64,000 bases of DNA, from assembly GCF_001006045.1 (NCBI RefSeq), contig NZ_CP011267.1:248001-312000 (forward strand). Direction: 5' to 3'. A program made the position numbers and the translations under genes. Under the pieces are notes generated by a model. The model ran no database searches. It saw only the letters and a program-made list of their open reading frames with translations, and was not told the DNA's origin. Below, one piece after another: positions 17,361 to 26,405 of the stretch. This DNA is from Geoglobus ahangari (GTDB lineage: Archaea > Halobacteriota > Archaeoglobi > Archaeoglobales > Archaeoglobaceae). Within the stretch, counting starts at the first letter, position 1. Each line of letters begins with the position of its first letter.

Positions 17361-19772
17361 CTAACCGTAGCCCAGCAGAGCCTTCTCGCTCCTTTTCGCC
17401 TCCTTCACTCTCTCCTCAAACTTCTCGTAGAAGCTTATCATGCTCTCCGTCATGCTCGGCCTGATCTTCCTTATCGCCTCAAGGAAGTGCCTCATCTCTA
17501 TCTTCTCAGCGTTCAGGTTCTCCCTGAGGGCGAGCATGACCGCCTCCCTGCACACTGCCTCGATGTCGGCGCCAACGTAACCCTCGGTTATTGTAGCAAG
17601 CTCCTCGAGATCCACGTCATCGGCAAGGGGCATGTCCTTGGTGTGGATCCTGAATATCGCATACCTGCTCGCCTTGTCTGGCGGCCTCACGTAGACGAGC
17701 CTGTCGAACCTGCCGGGCCTTAGCAGTGCGGGGTCAAGGATGTCGGGCCTGTTTGTCGCGCCAATCACCACCACCCCATCGAGCTCTTCAAGCCCGTCCA
17801 TCTCGGTTAGCAGCTGGTTGACCACCCTCTCCACAGCCCTGCTCCCCTCGTCAATCCCCCTCATCTGAGCTATCGCGTCAATCTCGTCGAAGAAGACTAT
17901 GCACGGTGCCACCTGCCTTGCCTTCCTGAATATCTTCCTGACAGCCTTCTCGCTCTCACCGAGCCACTTCGAGAGGAGCTCGCTCCCCTTGACGCTTATG
18001 AAGTTCGCCTCGCTCTCGTTCGCGACGGCCTTAGCTATCAAGGTCTTCCCCGTGCCCGGAGGGCCGTAGAGAAGTATGCCCTTCGGCGGCCTGATCCCGA
18101 ACTTCTTGAACTTCTCCGGGTACCTGAGGGGCCATTCCACCGCCTCGACGATCTCCCTCTTCACGTCCTCGAGCCCGCCAACGTCGTCCCACGTTATCTT
18201 CGGAACCTCAACGAACACCTCCCTCATCGCCGATGGCTCGATCTCCTTCAGCGACTCCTTGAAGTCGGACATAGTCACCCTCACGGACTCCAGAACCTCT
18301 GGGGGTATGGTGTCCTCGTTCAGGTCGATCTTGGGCAGAATCCTGCGTAATGCCTTCATCGCCGCCTCCTTGCACAGCGCTTCGATGTCCGCACCGACGA
18401 AGCCGTGGGTCTGGTCGGCAAGGTACCTCAGCATCGCCCTTATGATCTCCCTCGAGAGCTCCTCCCTGAGGTCGGACGGCAGCATGTTCTCAACGGCCTT
18501 CCTGATCTCGTCCGCCTTCTCCATGTCCCTGACCTCTTCCATGAAGAAGTCTATGTCCCTCCACCTGACGTCCCCATTCTCCCTGAGGGACTCCCTCAGG
18601 CTTTCAAGGGCGGGTATGACGAACTCTAAGGAGTAGTCCGGCTCGAGCGGCATGTTCCTCGTGTGTATCTGCAGAATCTCGAACCTCCCCTCTCTGTCAG
18701 GGACACCTATCTCGATCTCCCTGTCGAACCTGCCCGGCCTCCTCAACGCAGGATCGACGGCCTCAATCCTGTTGGTTGCACCTATGACTATGACCTGCCC
18801 CCTCTCCTCGAGGCCGTCCATCAGGGTGAGAAGCTGGGCCACGACCCTCCTCTCGACCTCTCCCGTGACCTCATCCCTTCTGGGGGCTATGGCGTCAATC
18901 TCGTCAATGAAGATGATGCTCGGAGAGTTCTCCTTCGCTTCCTCAAAAATCTCCCTCAGCCTCTGCTCGCTCTCCCCATAAAACTTGCTCATTATCTCCG
19001 GCCCGTTTATCGTGAAGAAGCTCGCCCCTATCTCGTTCGCGACGGCCTTAGCTATCAAGGTCTTCCCCGTTCCCGGAGGGCCGTGTAAAAGCACGCCCTT
19101 GGGCGGGTCTATGCCGAGCCTCTTGAAGAGCTCCGGATACTTCAGCGGAAGCTCTATGACCTCCCTGACCTTCTGGAGCTCCTTCTTCAGGCCTCCAATG
19201 TCCTCATAGGTGACTCCACCTCTCCCGAACCTCTCGAAGCCCTTGACGGGCTTGTCCCTGAAGACTATCTTGGTGATCTCGTCTATTATAACCGCACCCT
19301 TGGGCTCCGTCTTGACCACGGCAAGCAGAACCGCCTGCTGGGGCTGCCTGCCGAAGCTGAAGGCTGTTCCGAGAACGGGGACGATGTCACCCTCAACGAC
19401 GGGCCTCTTCAGGAACTGGTGCTTCAGGTACCCCTCCACATCCCCGCCGAGGATCCTGAAGTCCAGCTTCTTGAGCGGGGCGAAGATGACCTGCTTGGCT
19501 ATCTTGTAGTCCGCCTTCCTTATCTTGACCGTATCTCCTATGCTGACCCCCGCGTTCTCCCTTATGAAGCGGTCTATCCTGATTATTCCCTTGCCCCAGT
19601 CCTTTTTCGGTGCTCTCCACACCTTCGCAACGGTCTTCCTTCTCCCCTCAATCTCGATGATGTCTCCGGGTGAGATGTTGAGCCTGAACATCGTTTCGGG
19701 ATCGAGTCTGGCTATACCCCTCCCCGAATCGCTGGGGTAAGCCTGATTAACCTTCAGAGTGATCTCTTCCAT
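17361..19772 (-). CDS. Cdc48/VCP-type AAA+ ATPase with an enlarged D1 domain
   Basis: An 803-residue double-AAA unfoldase that extracts and unfolds proteins, often for the proteasome. The N-domain starts at ATG 19772 ([21 protein letters not shown]). Walker A motifs GPPGTGKT lie at about 231-238 and 570-577, Walker [10 protein letters not shown] near 286 and IVFFDEIDA near 625, and both arginine fingers ([18 protein letters not shown]) are present. Between NMPL (373) and HGFVGAD (456) there are about 80 residues where the family usually has about 18, so roughly 65 residues of charged helix are inserted into the D1 small domain. It ends in a YG-type C-terminus (ALLGYG). Confidence 0.95.
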   Translation of the reverse strand: MEEITLKVNQAYPSDSGRGIARLDPETMFRLNISPGDIIEIEGRRKTVAKVWRAPKKDWGKGIIRIDRFIRENAGVSIGDTVKIRKADYKIAKQVIFAPLKKLDFRILGGDVEGYLKHQFLKRPVVEGDIVPVLGTAFSFGRQPQQAVLLAVVKTEPKGAVIIDEITKIVFRDKPVKGFERFGRGGVTYEDIGGLKKELQKVREVIELPLKYPELFKRLGIDPPKGVLLHGPPGTGKTLIAKAVANEIGASFFTINGPEIMSKFYGESEQRLREIFEEAKENSPSIIFIDEIDAIAPRRDEVTGEVERRVVAQLLTLMDGLEERGQVIVIGATNRIEAVDPALRRPGRFDREIEIGVPDREGRFEILQIHTRNMPLEPDYSLEFVIPALESLRESLRENGDVRWRDIDFFMEEVRDMEKADEIRKAVENMLPSDLREELSREIIRAMLRYLADQTHGFVGADIEALCKEAAMKALRRILPKIDLNEDTIPPEVLESVRVTMSDFKESLKEIEPSAMREVFVEVPKITWDDVGGLEDVKREIVEAVEWPLRYPEKFKKFGIRPPKGILLYGPPGTGKTLIAKAVANESEANFISVKGSELLSKWLGESEKAVRKIFRKARQVAPCIVFFDEIDAIAQMRGIDEGSRAVERVVNQLLTEMDGLEELDGVVVIGATNRPDILDPALLRPGRFDRLVYVRPPDKASRYAIFRIHTKDMPLADDVDLEELATITEGYVGADIEAVCREAVMLALRENLNAEKIEMRHFLEAIRKIRPSMTESMISFYEKFEERVKEAKRSEKALLGYG

Positions 19773-19816
19773 AGTAATAGTTAAACCGGAGGGAGCATAA
19801 AAAGTGTTGTGGTGGT

Positions 19817-20983
19817 ATGATGAGAGCAGCAATATTTGACTGCTTTTCAGGAGCGAGCGGAAACATGATCCTCGCGTCCCTCCTCAACGTCACGCTCACC
19901 GAAAGGGATCTCGAGGATGTTGTAAGGAAGCTGAACCTCAACCTCGATTTTGAGGTCAGGCAGGTGAGCAGAAAGGGCATATCCGCCCCGCTGATCGAGG
20001 TGAGCGAGGGGAGCGGGAAAACAAGGACGTTTGAAGAGGTTGTCGGGCTGATCAGAGGTTCTGAACTGGACAGCAGAGTTAAGGCCGAGAGTCTGAAGGT
20101 GTTCGAGAGGCTCGCGGTTGCCGAGGGAAGGGTTCACGGGAGAGACTACAGGAAAGCAGTTTTCCACGAGGTTGGAGGCGATGATGCCATCTTCGACGTC
20201 GTCTCGGCCGTCATAGGCATTCTGAGGCTCATGGACATGGGATACAGGGTGTTCACCACACCGATCATGACAGGCAGGGGGTTTGCCGAGACCATGCACG
20301 GCAGATACCCCATTCCCGCTCCCGCAACGCTTGAGATCGCCAGAGAAAGCAGATTGAAGCTCGTGATCGATGGGGAGGGTGAGCTGCTCACGCCAACAGG
20401 GGCTGCCATCTTAGCCCACTTCTCCGAGGGGGAGCCGCCGAACCCTCTTATGGTGAGGGAGGTTAGCTACGGAGCGGGGAGCGTGGAGAGAGAGGTTCCC
20501 AACGTCCTCAGGCTGATTCTCGCCGAAGTTTTTGAGAGAGATGAGATAGCGATTGTCGAAACGAATGTGGACGATATGAGCGGGGAGGATCTGGCCTTCG
20601 CGGTGGAGAGGATAATGGAGCTCAGCCACGACGTTTCCGTGATACCTGCTCTCGGAAAGAAGGGGAGGCCTGCTTACCTTATCAGGGCGATAAGCGACCT
20701 GAGCAATGCTGAGGATGTTGCGAGGGCCATGATGGAGCACACCACCACCATAGGCGTGAGGATACTCCCGGCGTACCACAGGGTCAAGGAGGTCAGGAGG
20801 GCTGGGAGAGTTGAGGTCGAGGTGCTGGGAAGACAATATGAGGTAGGAGTCAAGGTCGCAGGGGGGAGGGCTAAGCCAGAGTACGAGGATCTCAGGAGGA
20901 TAGCGGTCGAGACCGGGATTAGCATGAGCAGGCTGAGGGAGATCGTGAAGAGGGAGATGGATGAAGCTGCCAACCGGGAGTAA
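19817..20983 (+). CDS. larC: LarC: nickel-pincer cofactor cyclometallase
   Basis: A 388-residue LarC (DUF111), the CTP-dependent enzyme that inserts nickel into the pincer nucleotide. The N-terminal [17 protein letters not shown] is diagnostic, followed by [37 protein letters not shown] and [13 protein letters not shown], and a C-terminal domain beginning [21 protein letters not shown]. In some bacteria the gene is split; here it is one continuous frame. The start is ATG 19817, divergent from cdc48. The 3' end overlaps radB by 23 bases. LarE is at 5808-6620. Confidence 0.92.
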   Translation: MMRAAIFDCFSGASGNMILASLLNVTLTERDLEDVVRKLNLNLDFEVRQVSRKGISAPLIEVSEGSGKTRTFEEVVGLIRGSELDSRVKAESLKVFERLAVAEGRVHGRDYRKAVFHEVGGDDAIFDVVSAVIGILRLMDMGYRVFTTPIMTGRGFAETMHGRYPIPAPATLEIARESRLKLVIDGEGELLTPTGAAILAHFSEGEPPNPLMVREVSYGAGSVEREVPNVLRLILAEVFERDEIAIVETNVDDMSGEDLAFAVERIMELSHDVSVIPALGKKGRPAYLIRAISDLSNAEDVARAMMEHTTTIGVRILPAYHRVKEVRRAGRVEVEVLGRQYEVGVKVAGGRAKPEYEDLRRIAVETGISMSRLREIVKREMDEAANRE

Positions 20984-21617
20984 GTGCATAGATGAGCTCC
21001 TCTCAGGAGGGGTGGAGACCGCCTGTGTCACGCAGATTTACGGGGAAAGCGGCACGGGAAAAACGTCGTTCTGCCTGATGCTGTCCTACAACACCGCGAA
21101 GAGCCACAAGGTCGCGTACATAGACACAGAGGGTCTTTCAGGCGAGAGGATAGACCAGATTTTTCAGGAAAAGGAGCTGCTAAAGAACGTGTTCATTTAC
21201 GAGGTCTTTGACTTCAGACAGCAGAGCACGGCGATCAGGGAAGTGTCAAAGCTCGTGAAGGGCGAGGACGTGAAGCTTGTGGTGATAGACTCCCTCACCG
21301 CTTTGTACAGGAGCGAGCTTGAGGACGAGAAGAGGCAGCTGAAGATGAAGAGGGAGCTCACCTCCCAGCTCACGTTCCTCCTCGGAATTGCGAGGAAGCA
21401 CGACCTTGCAGTGGTGTTCACGAACCAGATGTTCACGGATATAGGCACGGGGGTGATAAAGCCCCTCGGAGGCCCGAGCATAGACCACCTGTCAAAAACA
21501 ATAATCTCGTTCGAGAAGAGCGGAAACGAGAGGGTTGCGAGGCTCATCAAGCACAGGTCGAGGCCTGAAGGCATCTACTGCTTTTTCAAAATCACCGACA
21601 GGGGCATAGAGCCTTAG
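20961..21617 (+). CDS. radB: RadB, RecA/RadA paralogue
   Basis: A 218-residue archaeal RadB, a recombinase mediator-like ATPase lacking the RadA N-terminal domain. Walker A is GESGTGKTS near residues 29-37 and Walker B LVVIDSLTALYR near 104-115. The start ATG 20961 lies inside the end of larC, suggesting translational coupling. The stop is just before the feoB promoter. Confidence 0.93.
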   Translation: MKLPTGSKCIDELLSGGVETACVTQIYGESGTGKTSFCLMLSYNTAKSHKVAYIDTEGLSGERIDQIFQEKELLKNVFIYEVFDFRQQSTAIREVSKLVKGEDVKLVVIDSLTALYRSELEDEKRQLKMKRELTSQLTFLLGIARKHDLAVVFTNQMFTDIGTGVIKPLGGPSIDHLSKTIISFEKSGNERVARLIKHRSRPEGIYCFFKITDRGIEP

Positions 21618-21622
21618 CAAAG

Positions 21623-21650
21623 TTTATATGTTTTTAGGCTACCCTAAATT
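21623..21650 (+). promoter_or_regulatory. feoB promoter with DtxR/IdeR-type operator
   Basis: TTTATAT at 21623-21629 is a TATA box 25 bases before the feoB ATG at 21652. Immediately downstream, 21633-21648 is a perfect inverted repeat TTTAGG-CTAC-CCTAAA, close in form to the TTAGG...CCTAA operators of iron-dependent DtxR/IdeR repressors. Its position between TATA and transcript start would block polymerase when bound. A DtxR-type regulator is encoded directly after feoB. Confidence 0.75.
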
Positions 21651-21651
21651 T

Positions 21652-23574
21652 ATGCACTGCCATGGGTCAAGCGACATCATCGAATGCTACGACGTGCTGC
21701 TGGTGGGCAACCCCAATGTTGGAAAGAGCGTGATATTCCACAGGCTCACCGGCAGGTACGCGGACGTCTCCAACTACCCGGGAACAACGGTGGACATAAT
21801 GGTAGGGAGGATAAAGAGCCTCGGAATGAGCATAGCAGACCTGCCGGGAATGTACTCCTTCTTCTCGATAACCGAAGAGGAGAGGGTCGCGAAGAGGATT
21901 CTCCTGAGCTCGAGGCCCAAGGTCGTCGTGAACGTCGTGGATGCGAAGAACATAGACAGAAGCCTGCCATTGACCCTCCAGCTTATCGACTCGTGCTTCA
22001 AGGTCATCCTCGTGCTCAACGCGATGGATGAGGCCGAGAAGATTGGGATGAGGATAGACGCGAGGAAGCTTGAGAGGAGGCTCGGAATTCCAGTCATCAC
22101 CACAGTTGCGACAAAGGGGAAGGGCATCAGGGAGCTCGTGGAGAAGATCAGGGAGGTATCTGAAGGCGAGCAGGAGAAGAAGACATTCAGATTCTCGGAT
22201 GACCTCGAAAGGGCGATAGAGGAGGTGGAGGAGAAGATTGAGGGTGAGCATGCAGTAAGCAGGAGGATACTCGCGATCCTTGCCCTCGCCAACGACGAGG
22301 ATGTTATCGATGAGTACGGCCTCGACAGGGAGTTCCTCAGCAGAATCAGGCACAGGTTTGGGAGGTCTCCTGCATTCCACCTCGCGCTTGACTACCAGAG
22401 AATCTCCTCCGAGATTCTGAGCGGAGTCGTCAGCTACGAGGAGAAAAAGAGGAGGTACTACGACAGGATCAACGAGCTCAGCCTGAACCCCGTAACTGCA
22501 ATCCCAATGTCCCTTCTGGCCCTCGTCCTTCTGTACCTCTTCGCCGGAGTTCTCGGGGCGCAGATCTTTGTGGACGCCATCGAGACGTGGTACGAGACGT
22601 ACATAAACGTCCCCCTCAACTCGTGGCTCAAGGCGAACGTCCCAAGCTACTGGGCGAGGGAGCTAATAGGAGGGGAGTACGGGGTGATAACCCTCGGACT
22701 GAGGTACGCAATAGCGATAGTCTTTCCCATCGTTACCATGTTCTTCCTCGCCTTCTCCCTCCTCGAGGACTCTGGCTTCCTGCCGAGAATGGCCATGCTC
22801 CTCGACAGGCTGTTCAAGAAGGTCGGCCTGAGCGGGAGGGCTGTCATACCCCTGATCCTCGGACTCGGGTGCGGGACGATGGCAGTGATTGTCACGAGGG
22901 TGCTCGAGTCGAGGAGGGAGAGGATGATAGCCACGCTCATGCTCGCAGTTGCCATACCATGCTCAGCCCAGCTGGGGATAATGCTCGGAATCGCCCCGGA
23001 CTTCACCTCGCTGATGCTCTGGGCCGGGGTGGTGTTCGGGATTCTAATTGCGATAGGCCTGCTCGCCTCCAAGTACATGCCCGGAGAGAATCCGGTCTTC
23101 TATATGGAGATCCCACCGCTCAGGATGCCGTCCATCTCAAACGTGTTCATGAAGACGTTCTCGAGGCTCGAGTGGTACATCAAGGAGGTCATCCCCATAT
23201 TCGTCATGATCAGCGTCGCGATATGGGTTGGAAGGATCACGGGCATCTTCGACCTTGTGATCTCGGCCCTCACGTATCCATCGAGATTCCTCGGCCTGCC
23301 GGACAAGATGGCGGAGGTGTTCCTGTACGGATTCTTCAGGAGGGACTACGGCACCGCAGGGCTCTACGACCTGATCTCGTCCGGCCTGCTTGACTACTCT
23401 CAGGTGATCGTGGCCATGGTTACGCTGACGCTCTTCGTGCCCTGTGTGGCACAGTTTTCTGCGATGGCCAAGGAGAGGGGAATTAGGTTCGCGGCAGTCA
23501 CGTTTTTAACCGCGCTGACAATAGCATTCACAACCGGATACATACTCAGGCTCGCCTTAGAGGTGATCATGTGA
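21652..23574 (+). CDS. feoB: FeoB ferrous iron transporter
   Basis: A 640-residue membrane GTPase that imports Fe2+. The G-domain is N-terminal: G1 GNPNVGKS (about 19-26), G3 DLPGMYS, and G4 NAMDEAEK. The membrane part shows two Gate repeats, with GLGCGTMAVIVTR and ...VPCVAQFSAMA, where conserved cysteines lie on the iron path. The short N-terminus MHCHGSSDIIECYD is Cys/His-rich. I place the start at 21652 rather than at the ATG 21628, because the latter overlaps the TATA box and operator. The stop overlaps the regulator gene by four bases. Confidence 0.93.
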   Translation: MHCHGSSDIIECYDVLLVGNPNVGKSVIFHRLTGRYADVSNYPGTTVDIMVGRIKSLGMSIADLPGMYSFFSITEEERVAKRILLSSRPKVVVNVVDAKNIDRSLPLTLQLIDSCFKVILVLNAMDEAEKIGMRIDARKLERRLGIPVITTVATKGKGIRELVEKIREVSEGEQEKKTFRFSDDLERAIEEVEEKIEGEHAVSRRILAILALANDEDVIDEYGLDREFLSRIRHRFGRSPAFHLALDYQRISSEILSGVVSYEEKKRRYYDRINELSLNPVTAIPMSLLALVLLYLFAGVLGAQIFVDAIETWYETYINVPLNSWLKANVPSYWARELIGGEYGVITLGLRYAIAIVFPIVTMFFLAFSLLEDSGFLPRMAMLLDRLFKKVGLSGRAVIPLILGLGCGTMAVIVTRVLESRRERMIATLMLAVAIPCSAQLGIMLGIAPDFTSLMLWAGVVFGILIAIGLLASKYMPGENPVFYMEIPPLRMPSISNVFMKTFSRLEWYIKEVIPIFVMISVAIWVGRITGIFDLVISALTYPSRFLGLPDKMAEVFLYGFFRRDYGTAGLYDLISSGLLDYSQVIVAMVTLTLFVPCVAQFSAMAKERGIRFAAVTFLTALTIAFTTGYILRLALEVIM

Positions 23575-24188
23575 GGAAAAACGGGGAAGAGCTGGAGAAC
23601 CTGCTGAAGGAGATCTACGTGAGAACTGTTGAGAATGAGGAGAGCTTCGAGATTGAGGACAGCAGGCTCAGAGAAGAGCTCAGGAGGCTCGGATACATAG
23701 ACGATCACGGCAGGCTGACCGAAATGGGTCTCGAGAGGGCGAAGAAGATAATAAGGCTCCACAGGCTTGCTGAAAGGCTGCTGCACGATGTTCTCAGGGC
23801 GAGCGAGCATGAAGTTGAGAGCTCTGCATGCAGGTTCGAGCACGTGATAAGCGAGGAGGTTGAGGAGGCGATCTGCACACTCCTCGGGCATCCCACAGTC
23901 TGTCCCCACGGCAGGGAGATACCGAGGGGAGAGTGCTGCATAAGGGGAGAGGAGGAGGTCAAGAGCCTCGTTGTCAGGCTCACCTCCCTGTCTCCGGGGG
24001 AGGAGGGTGAGATAAAGTACCTGTCCGGGGACGAGGACATCATAAAGAAAATCATCTCAATAGGCCTCCTTCCCGGGAAGAGGATCAGAGTCCTGAGGGT
24101 GTTCCCAACATTCCTCGTTCAGGTTGGCAACACGCAGATCGCCCTCGACGAGAAAATTGGAGAGGCAATACACGTAATGAGGGTATGA
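23571..24188 (+). CDS. DtxR/MntR-like metal regulator with FeoA-type C-terminal domain
   Basis: A 205-residue protein translated from a GTG overlapping the feoB stop. Residues about 60-120 form the metal-binding and dimerisation domain (IIRLHRLAERLLHDVL, CRFEHVISEEVEEAI, GHPTVCPHGREIP), and the C-terminal 70 residues (SLSPGEEGEIKYL to IALDEKIGEAIHV) are an SH3-like FeoA domain. The N-terminal winged helix is short: between the first helix and [12 protein letters not shown] the residues that normally form helix 2 of the helix-turn-helix are missing. It may therefore bind DNA weakly or act on FeoB rather than on DNA. Confidence 0.82.
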   Translation: MRKNGEELENLLKEIYVRTVENEESFEIEDSRLREELRRLGYIDDHGRLTEMGLERAKKIIRLHRLAERLLHDVLRASEHEVESSACRFEHVISEEVEEAICTLLGHPTVCPHGREIPRGECCIRGEEEVKSLVVRLTSLSPGEEGEIKYLSGDEDIIKKIISIGLLPGKRIRVLRVFPTFLVQVGNTQIALDEKIGEAIHVMRV

Positions 24189-24712
24189 GGGGGAGACACT
24201 CCGAGATTGTGCTGAGGGGAGACAGGGTCATCAAGAGGTTCAGGAGGGGGCTTGAGTACAACTTCTGGAAGGAGGCCAGAGTTCTGACGATGCTCCAGCC
24301 CTTCAGCTTCGTTCCGAAGCTGTACTCCGTAAGGCCGTCGGAGCTTGAGATAGAGATGGAGTTCGTGCAGGGCACACATCTGGGAGAGGTGCTGGATTCT
24401 CTGAGAAAGAGAGAGGTCGAGAAGATTCTCGACATCTGTAGGACTCTCGACAGGCTCGGAATACAGAAGGAGGAGATGAACCACCCCGACAGGCACGTAA
24501 TACTCTCGGAGAGAGTCGTCTTCGTCGACTTCGAGAGGAGCGTTTTCAAAAACAGACCCTCTAATCTGACGCAGTTCGCGGTGTACTTAAACACCCGACT
24601 GAGGCTGATGGGGCACGAAGAGCTTGCGGAGATCCTAAGGGCTTACAAGCGGGACTTCAGCGAGGGTGCGTATAGGGAAGTGAAAGGTAGAATTCTCGAA
24701 CTTTTTGGTTGA
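24185..24712 (+). CDS. Predicted small Ser/Thr protein kinase (COG2112-like)
   Basis: A 175-residue kinase-fold protein. The lysine in DRVIKRFRRG, the glutamate region MEFVQGTHLGEVLDSL, the catalytic-loop-like MNHPDRHVIL (with an HPD in place of HRD) and the metal-binding VFVDFERS are recognisable; the C-terminal lobe is reduced. It belongs to the archaeal small kinase family related to RIO/Bud32 kinases. The ATG overlaps the stop of the regulator gene (ATGA), so feoB, the regulator and this kinase are one transcription unit. A role in controlling iron uptake is suggested by position only. Confidence 0.7.
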   Translation: MRGRHSEIVLRGDRVIKRFRRGLEYNFWKEARVLTMLQPFSFVPKLYSVRPSELEIEMEFVQGTHLGEVLDSLRKREVEKILDICRTLDRLGIQKEEMNHPDRHVILSERVVFVDFERSVFKNRPSNLTQFAVYLNTRLRLMGHEELAEILRAYKRDFSEGAYREVKGRILELFG

Positions 24713-24723
24713 TGTTCAAAAAC

Positions 24724-24732
24724 TATATATTT
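24724..24732 (+). promoter_or_regulatory. TATA box of the rubrerythrin gene
   Basis: TATATATTT is centred about 36 bases before the ATG at 24764, and GGGTGAT at 24754-24760 is a ribosome binding site, so this message has a short leader. Confidence 0.55.
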
Positions 24733-24763
24733 TTCGAAACTACACAGTAAAAAGGGTGATAGC

Positions 24764-25264
24764 ATGTCAACCGAGGAAAACCTTAAGGGTGCCTTTGCAG
24801 GCGAGAGTCAGGCCAGCGTGAAGTACAGGATCTTTGCCGAGCTGGCAAAGGAGAAGGGGTTGAGAAACCTCGCGAGAGTTTTTGAGGCTTTCTCCTTCTC
24901 AGAGTTCGTTCACGCCAAAAACCACCTCAAGAACCTAAGGGATCTGGACGATCCTGTTGCCAACCTTGAGGAGGCCATTAAGGGCGAGACCTACGAGGTC
25001 GAGGAGATGTACCCGAAGTTCTACGAGGAGGCGATAAAGGAGAACAAAAAGAGGGCAGCAACGTCTTTCAGATGGGCGATGGAGGCGGAGAAGGAGCATG
25101 CGGAAGTCTACAGGAGGCTCAAGGTTCTTGTGGAGAGCGGAAGGGACAAGGCGTTTGAGGAGAAGATTTACGTCTGCCCGACGTGCGGCTACATATTCGT
25201 CGGCGAGGCTCCGGAGGTCTGCCCGCTCTGCAGCGTCTCCAGGGAGACCTTCAGGGTCTTCTGA
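24764..25264 (+). CDS. Rubrerythrin
   Basis: A 166-residue rubrerythrin, a peroxide-scavenging di-iron protein of anaerobes. The four-helix part has the glutamate/histidine ligands in AGESQASVKYR, FSFSEFVHAKNH, EEMYPKFYEEA and AMEAEKEHAEVY; the C-terminus is a rubredoxin-like Fe(Cys)4 site with CPTCGYIF and CPLCSVSRETF. One of the diiron positions reads SEFVHAKNH rather than the usual ExxH-rich EEEEHA, as in some archaeal forms. It has its own promoter after the iron-uptake operon, fitting oxidative-stress handling of iron. Confidence 0.92.
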   Translation: MSTEENLKGAFAGESQASVKYRIFAELAKEKGLRNLARVFEAFSFSEFVHAKNHLKNLRDLDDPVANLEEAIKGETYEVEEMYPKFYEEAIKENKKRAATSFRWAMEAEKEHAEVYRRLKVLVESGRDKAFEEKIYVCPTCGYIFVGEAPEVCPLCSVSRETFRVF

Positions 25265-25324
25265 ACCTGCTCTCCATTTTTACCAAAAGTTTGATAAACC
25301 TGCCCGGGAAAATTCAACCTGCGG

Positions 25325-25408
25325 GCCGGGGTGGCAGAGAGGCACTGCGCGGGCCTGGAGAGCCCGTGTGCCGTAAGGCACGCGTGGGTTCAAGTCCCAC
25401 CCCCGGCG
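25325..25408 (+). tRNA. tRNA-Ser (anticodon GGA)
   Basis: The sequence folds as a class II tRNA. The acceptor stem is GCCGGGG/CCCCGGC with discriminator G, the anticodon stem CGGGC/GCCCG encloses loop CTGGAGA with anticodon GGA, a long variable arm GTGCC-GTAA-GGCAC follows, and the T arm is GTGGG-TTCAAGT-CCCAC. Anticodon GGA reads UCC and UCU. CCA is not encoded. The gene marks the left edge of the variable island containing the CRISPR array. Confidence 0.95.
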
Positions 25409-25457
25409 TGTTTTCCAATGTGAAGCCGTATTTAACCAAAAGCAGCTCTCTGACACG

Positions 25458-25571
25458 CTAAATTATTGCGTTCTCAGCTATTTCGCTGATGTTGAGTTCG
25501 AACTTGTCTGCGAGCTCTTTTACGTCTTTTCTTAATGTGATGGTGGTACGGACTTTTGGTAGGATATGGCT
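25458..25571 (-). pseudogene. Remnant of a ribbon-helix-helix (CcdA-like) antitoxin
   Basis: On the minus strand an open frame of about 38 codons reads LPKVRTTITLRKDVKELADKF followed by ELNISEIAENAII and a stop. This is the strand-helix-helix of small archaeal CcdA-like or CopG-like antitoxins. A stop precedes it and no start codon is present, so the 5' end appears lost, probably when the CRISPR end was formed or rearranged. No toxin gene is adjacent. Confidence 0.5.
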
Positions 25572-25584
25572 TCAAACTTTAAAT

Positions 25585-26405
25585 GCTCCTCCCTGAACCA
25601 ACGAAATAAGGAGATCCCCGAAGGTGCCAAAGCGCTCCACCCTCTCCTTGTTTCTCCCTGAACCTCCTCGATGAGCTGAAGCTTCTCAAACACCCTCGTC
25701 TTGCTCCACCCTCTCCTTGTTTCTCCCTGAACTTGGAGGGGGATCTATCGTAATAGAGGAGCAGAACACGCTCCACCCTCTCCTTGTTTCTCCCTGAACC
25801 CGACAGGGATTAAGAGAAAGTTCACCGACATTGACGCTCCACCCTCTCCTTGTTTCTCCCTGAACTCCCCCCATACGTCAAAGGCAGGCTCGGTAAGAAT
25901 AGCTCCACCCTCTCCTTGTTTCTCCCTGAACGGGGACACGTTCCCCGTGAAGGATGTTGTGAAGAAGTAGCTCCACCCTCTCCTTGTTTCTCCCTGAACT
26001 CAGCAGCACGACAGAGCCGGTCTTCTCGTTCCCTCCGGCTCCACCCTCTCCTTGTTTCTCCCTGAACACACTTCATATAAGCGAGATACCAGTTCTCACT
26101 ATTCAGCTCCACCCTCTCCTTGTTTCTCCCTGAACAATGCAAAAAAGAGATAATAAAAGTCAGAACAGCTTATTGCTCCACCCTCTCCTTGTTTCTCCCT
26201 GAACGATACGATGTCACGGTTTATGAGGAGCACGAGCAGATGCTCCACCCTCTCCTTGTTTCTCCCTGAACCCAATGTTAATCTGATTGTCTCTCAGCGT
26301 CTCGAACGCTCCACCCTCTCCTTGTTTCTCCCTGAACGCACGCGAGGTTGCACTCGTTGTACGGGAAGATGATGAGCTCCACCCTCTCCTTGTTTCTCCC
26401 TGAAC
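25585..26405 (-). CRISPR. CRISPR array, 12 full repeats plus one degenerate end repeat
   Basis: Twelve identical 30-base repeats start at 25634, 25703, 25770, 25836, 25902, 25970, 26038, 26106, 26175, 26242, 26308 and 26376. On plus they begin GCTCCACCCTC and end TTTCTCCCTGAAC. The eleven spacers are 36-39 bases. At 25585-25598 a degenerate copy (GCTCC joined to TCCCTGAAC) lacks the middle 16 bases and is followed by one more 35-base spacer. Degeneration at the left end and a TATA box at the right (26611-26618) indicate transcription on the minus strand. No cas gene is in the window, so effector proteins must be encoded elsewhere. The long open frames through the array are repeat artefacts. 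Confidence 0.97.

Noticed and set aside
21628-21651. ATG at 21628 as feoB start
   Set aside because: It overlaps the TATA box and would make the operator coding; the ATG at 21652 fits a leaderless transcript.
26338-26375. Self-targeting of the radical SAM gene at 55538 by a CRISPR spacer
   Set aside because: The encoded peptides differ (NECNLAC versus RACMLACKHC), so no DNA match is expected.
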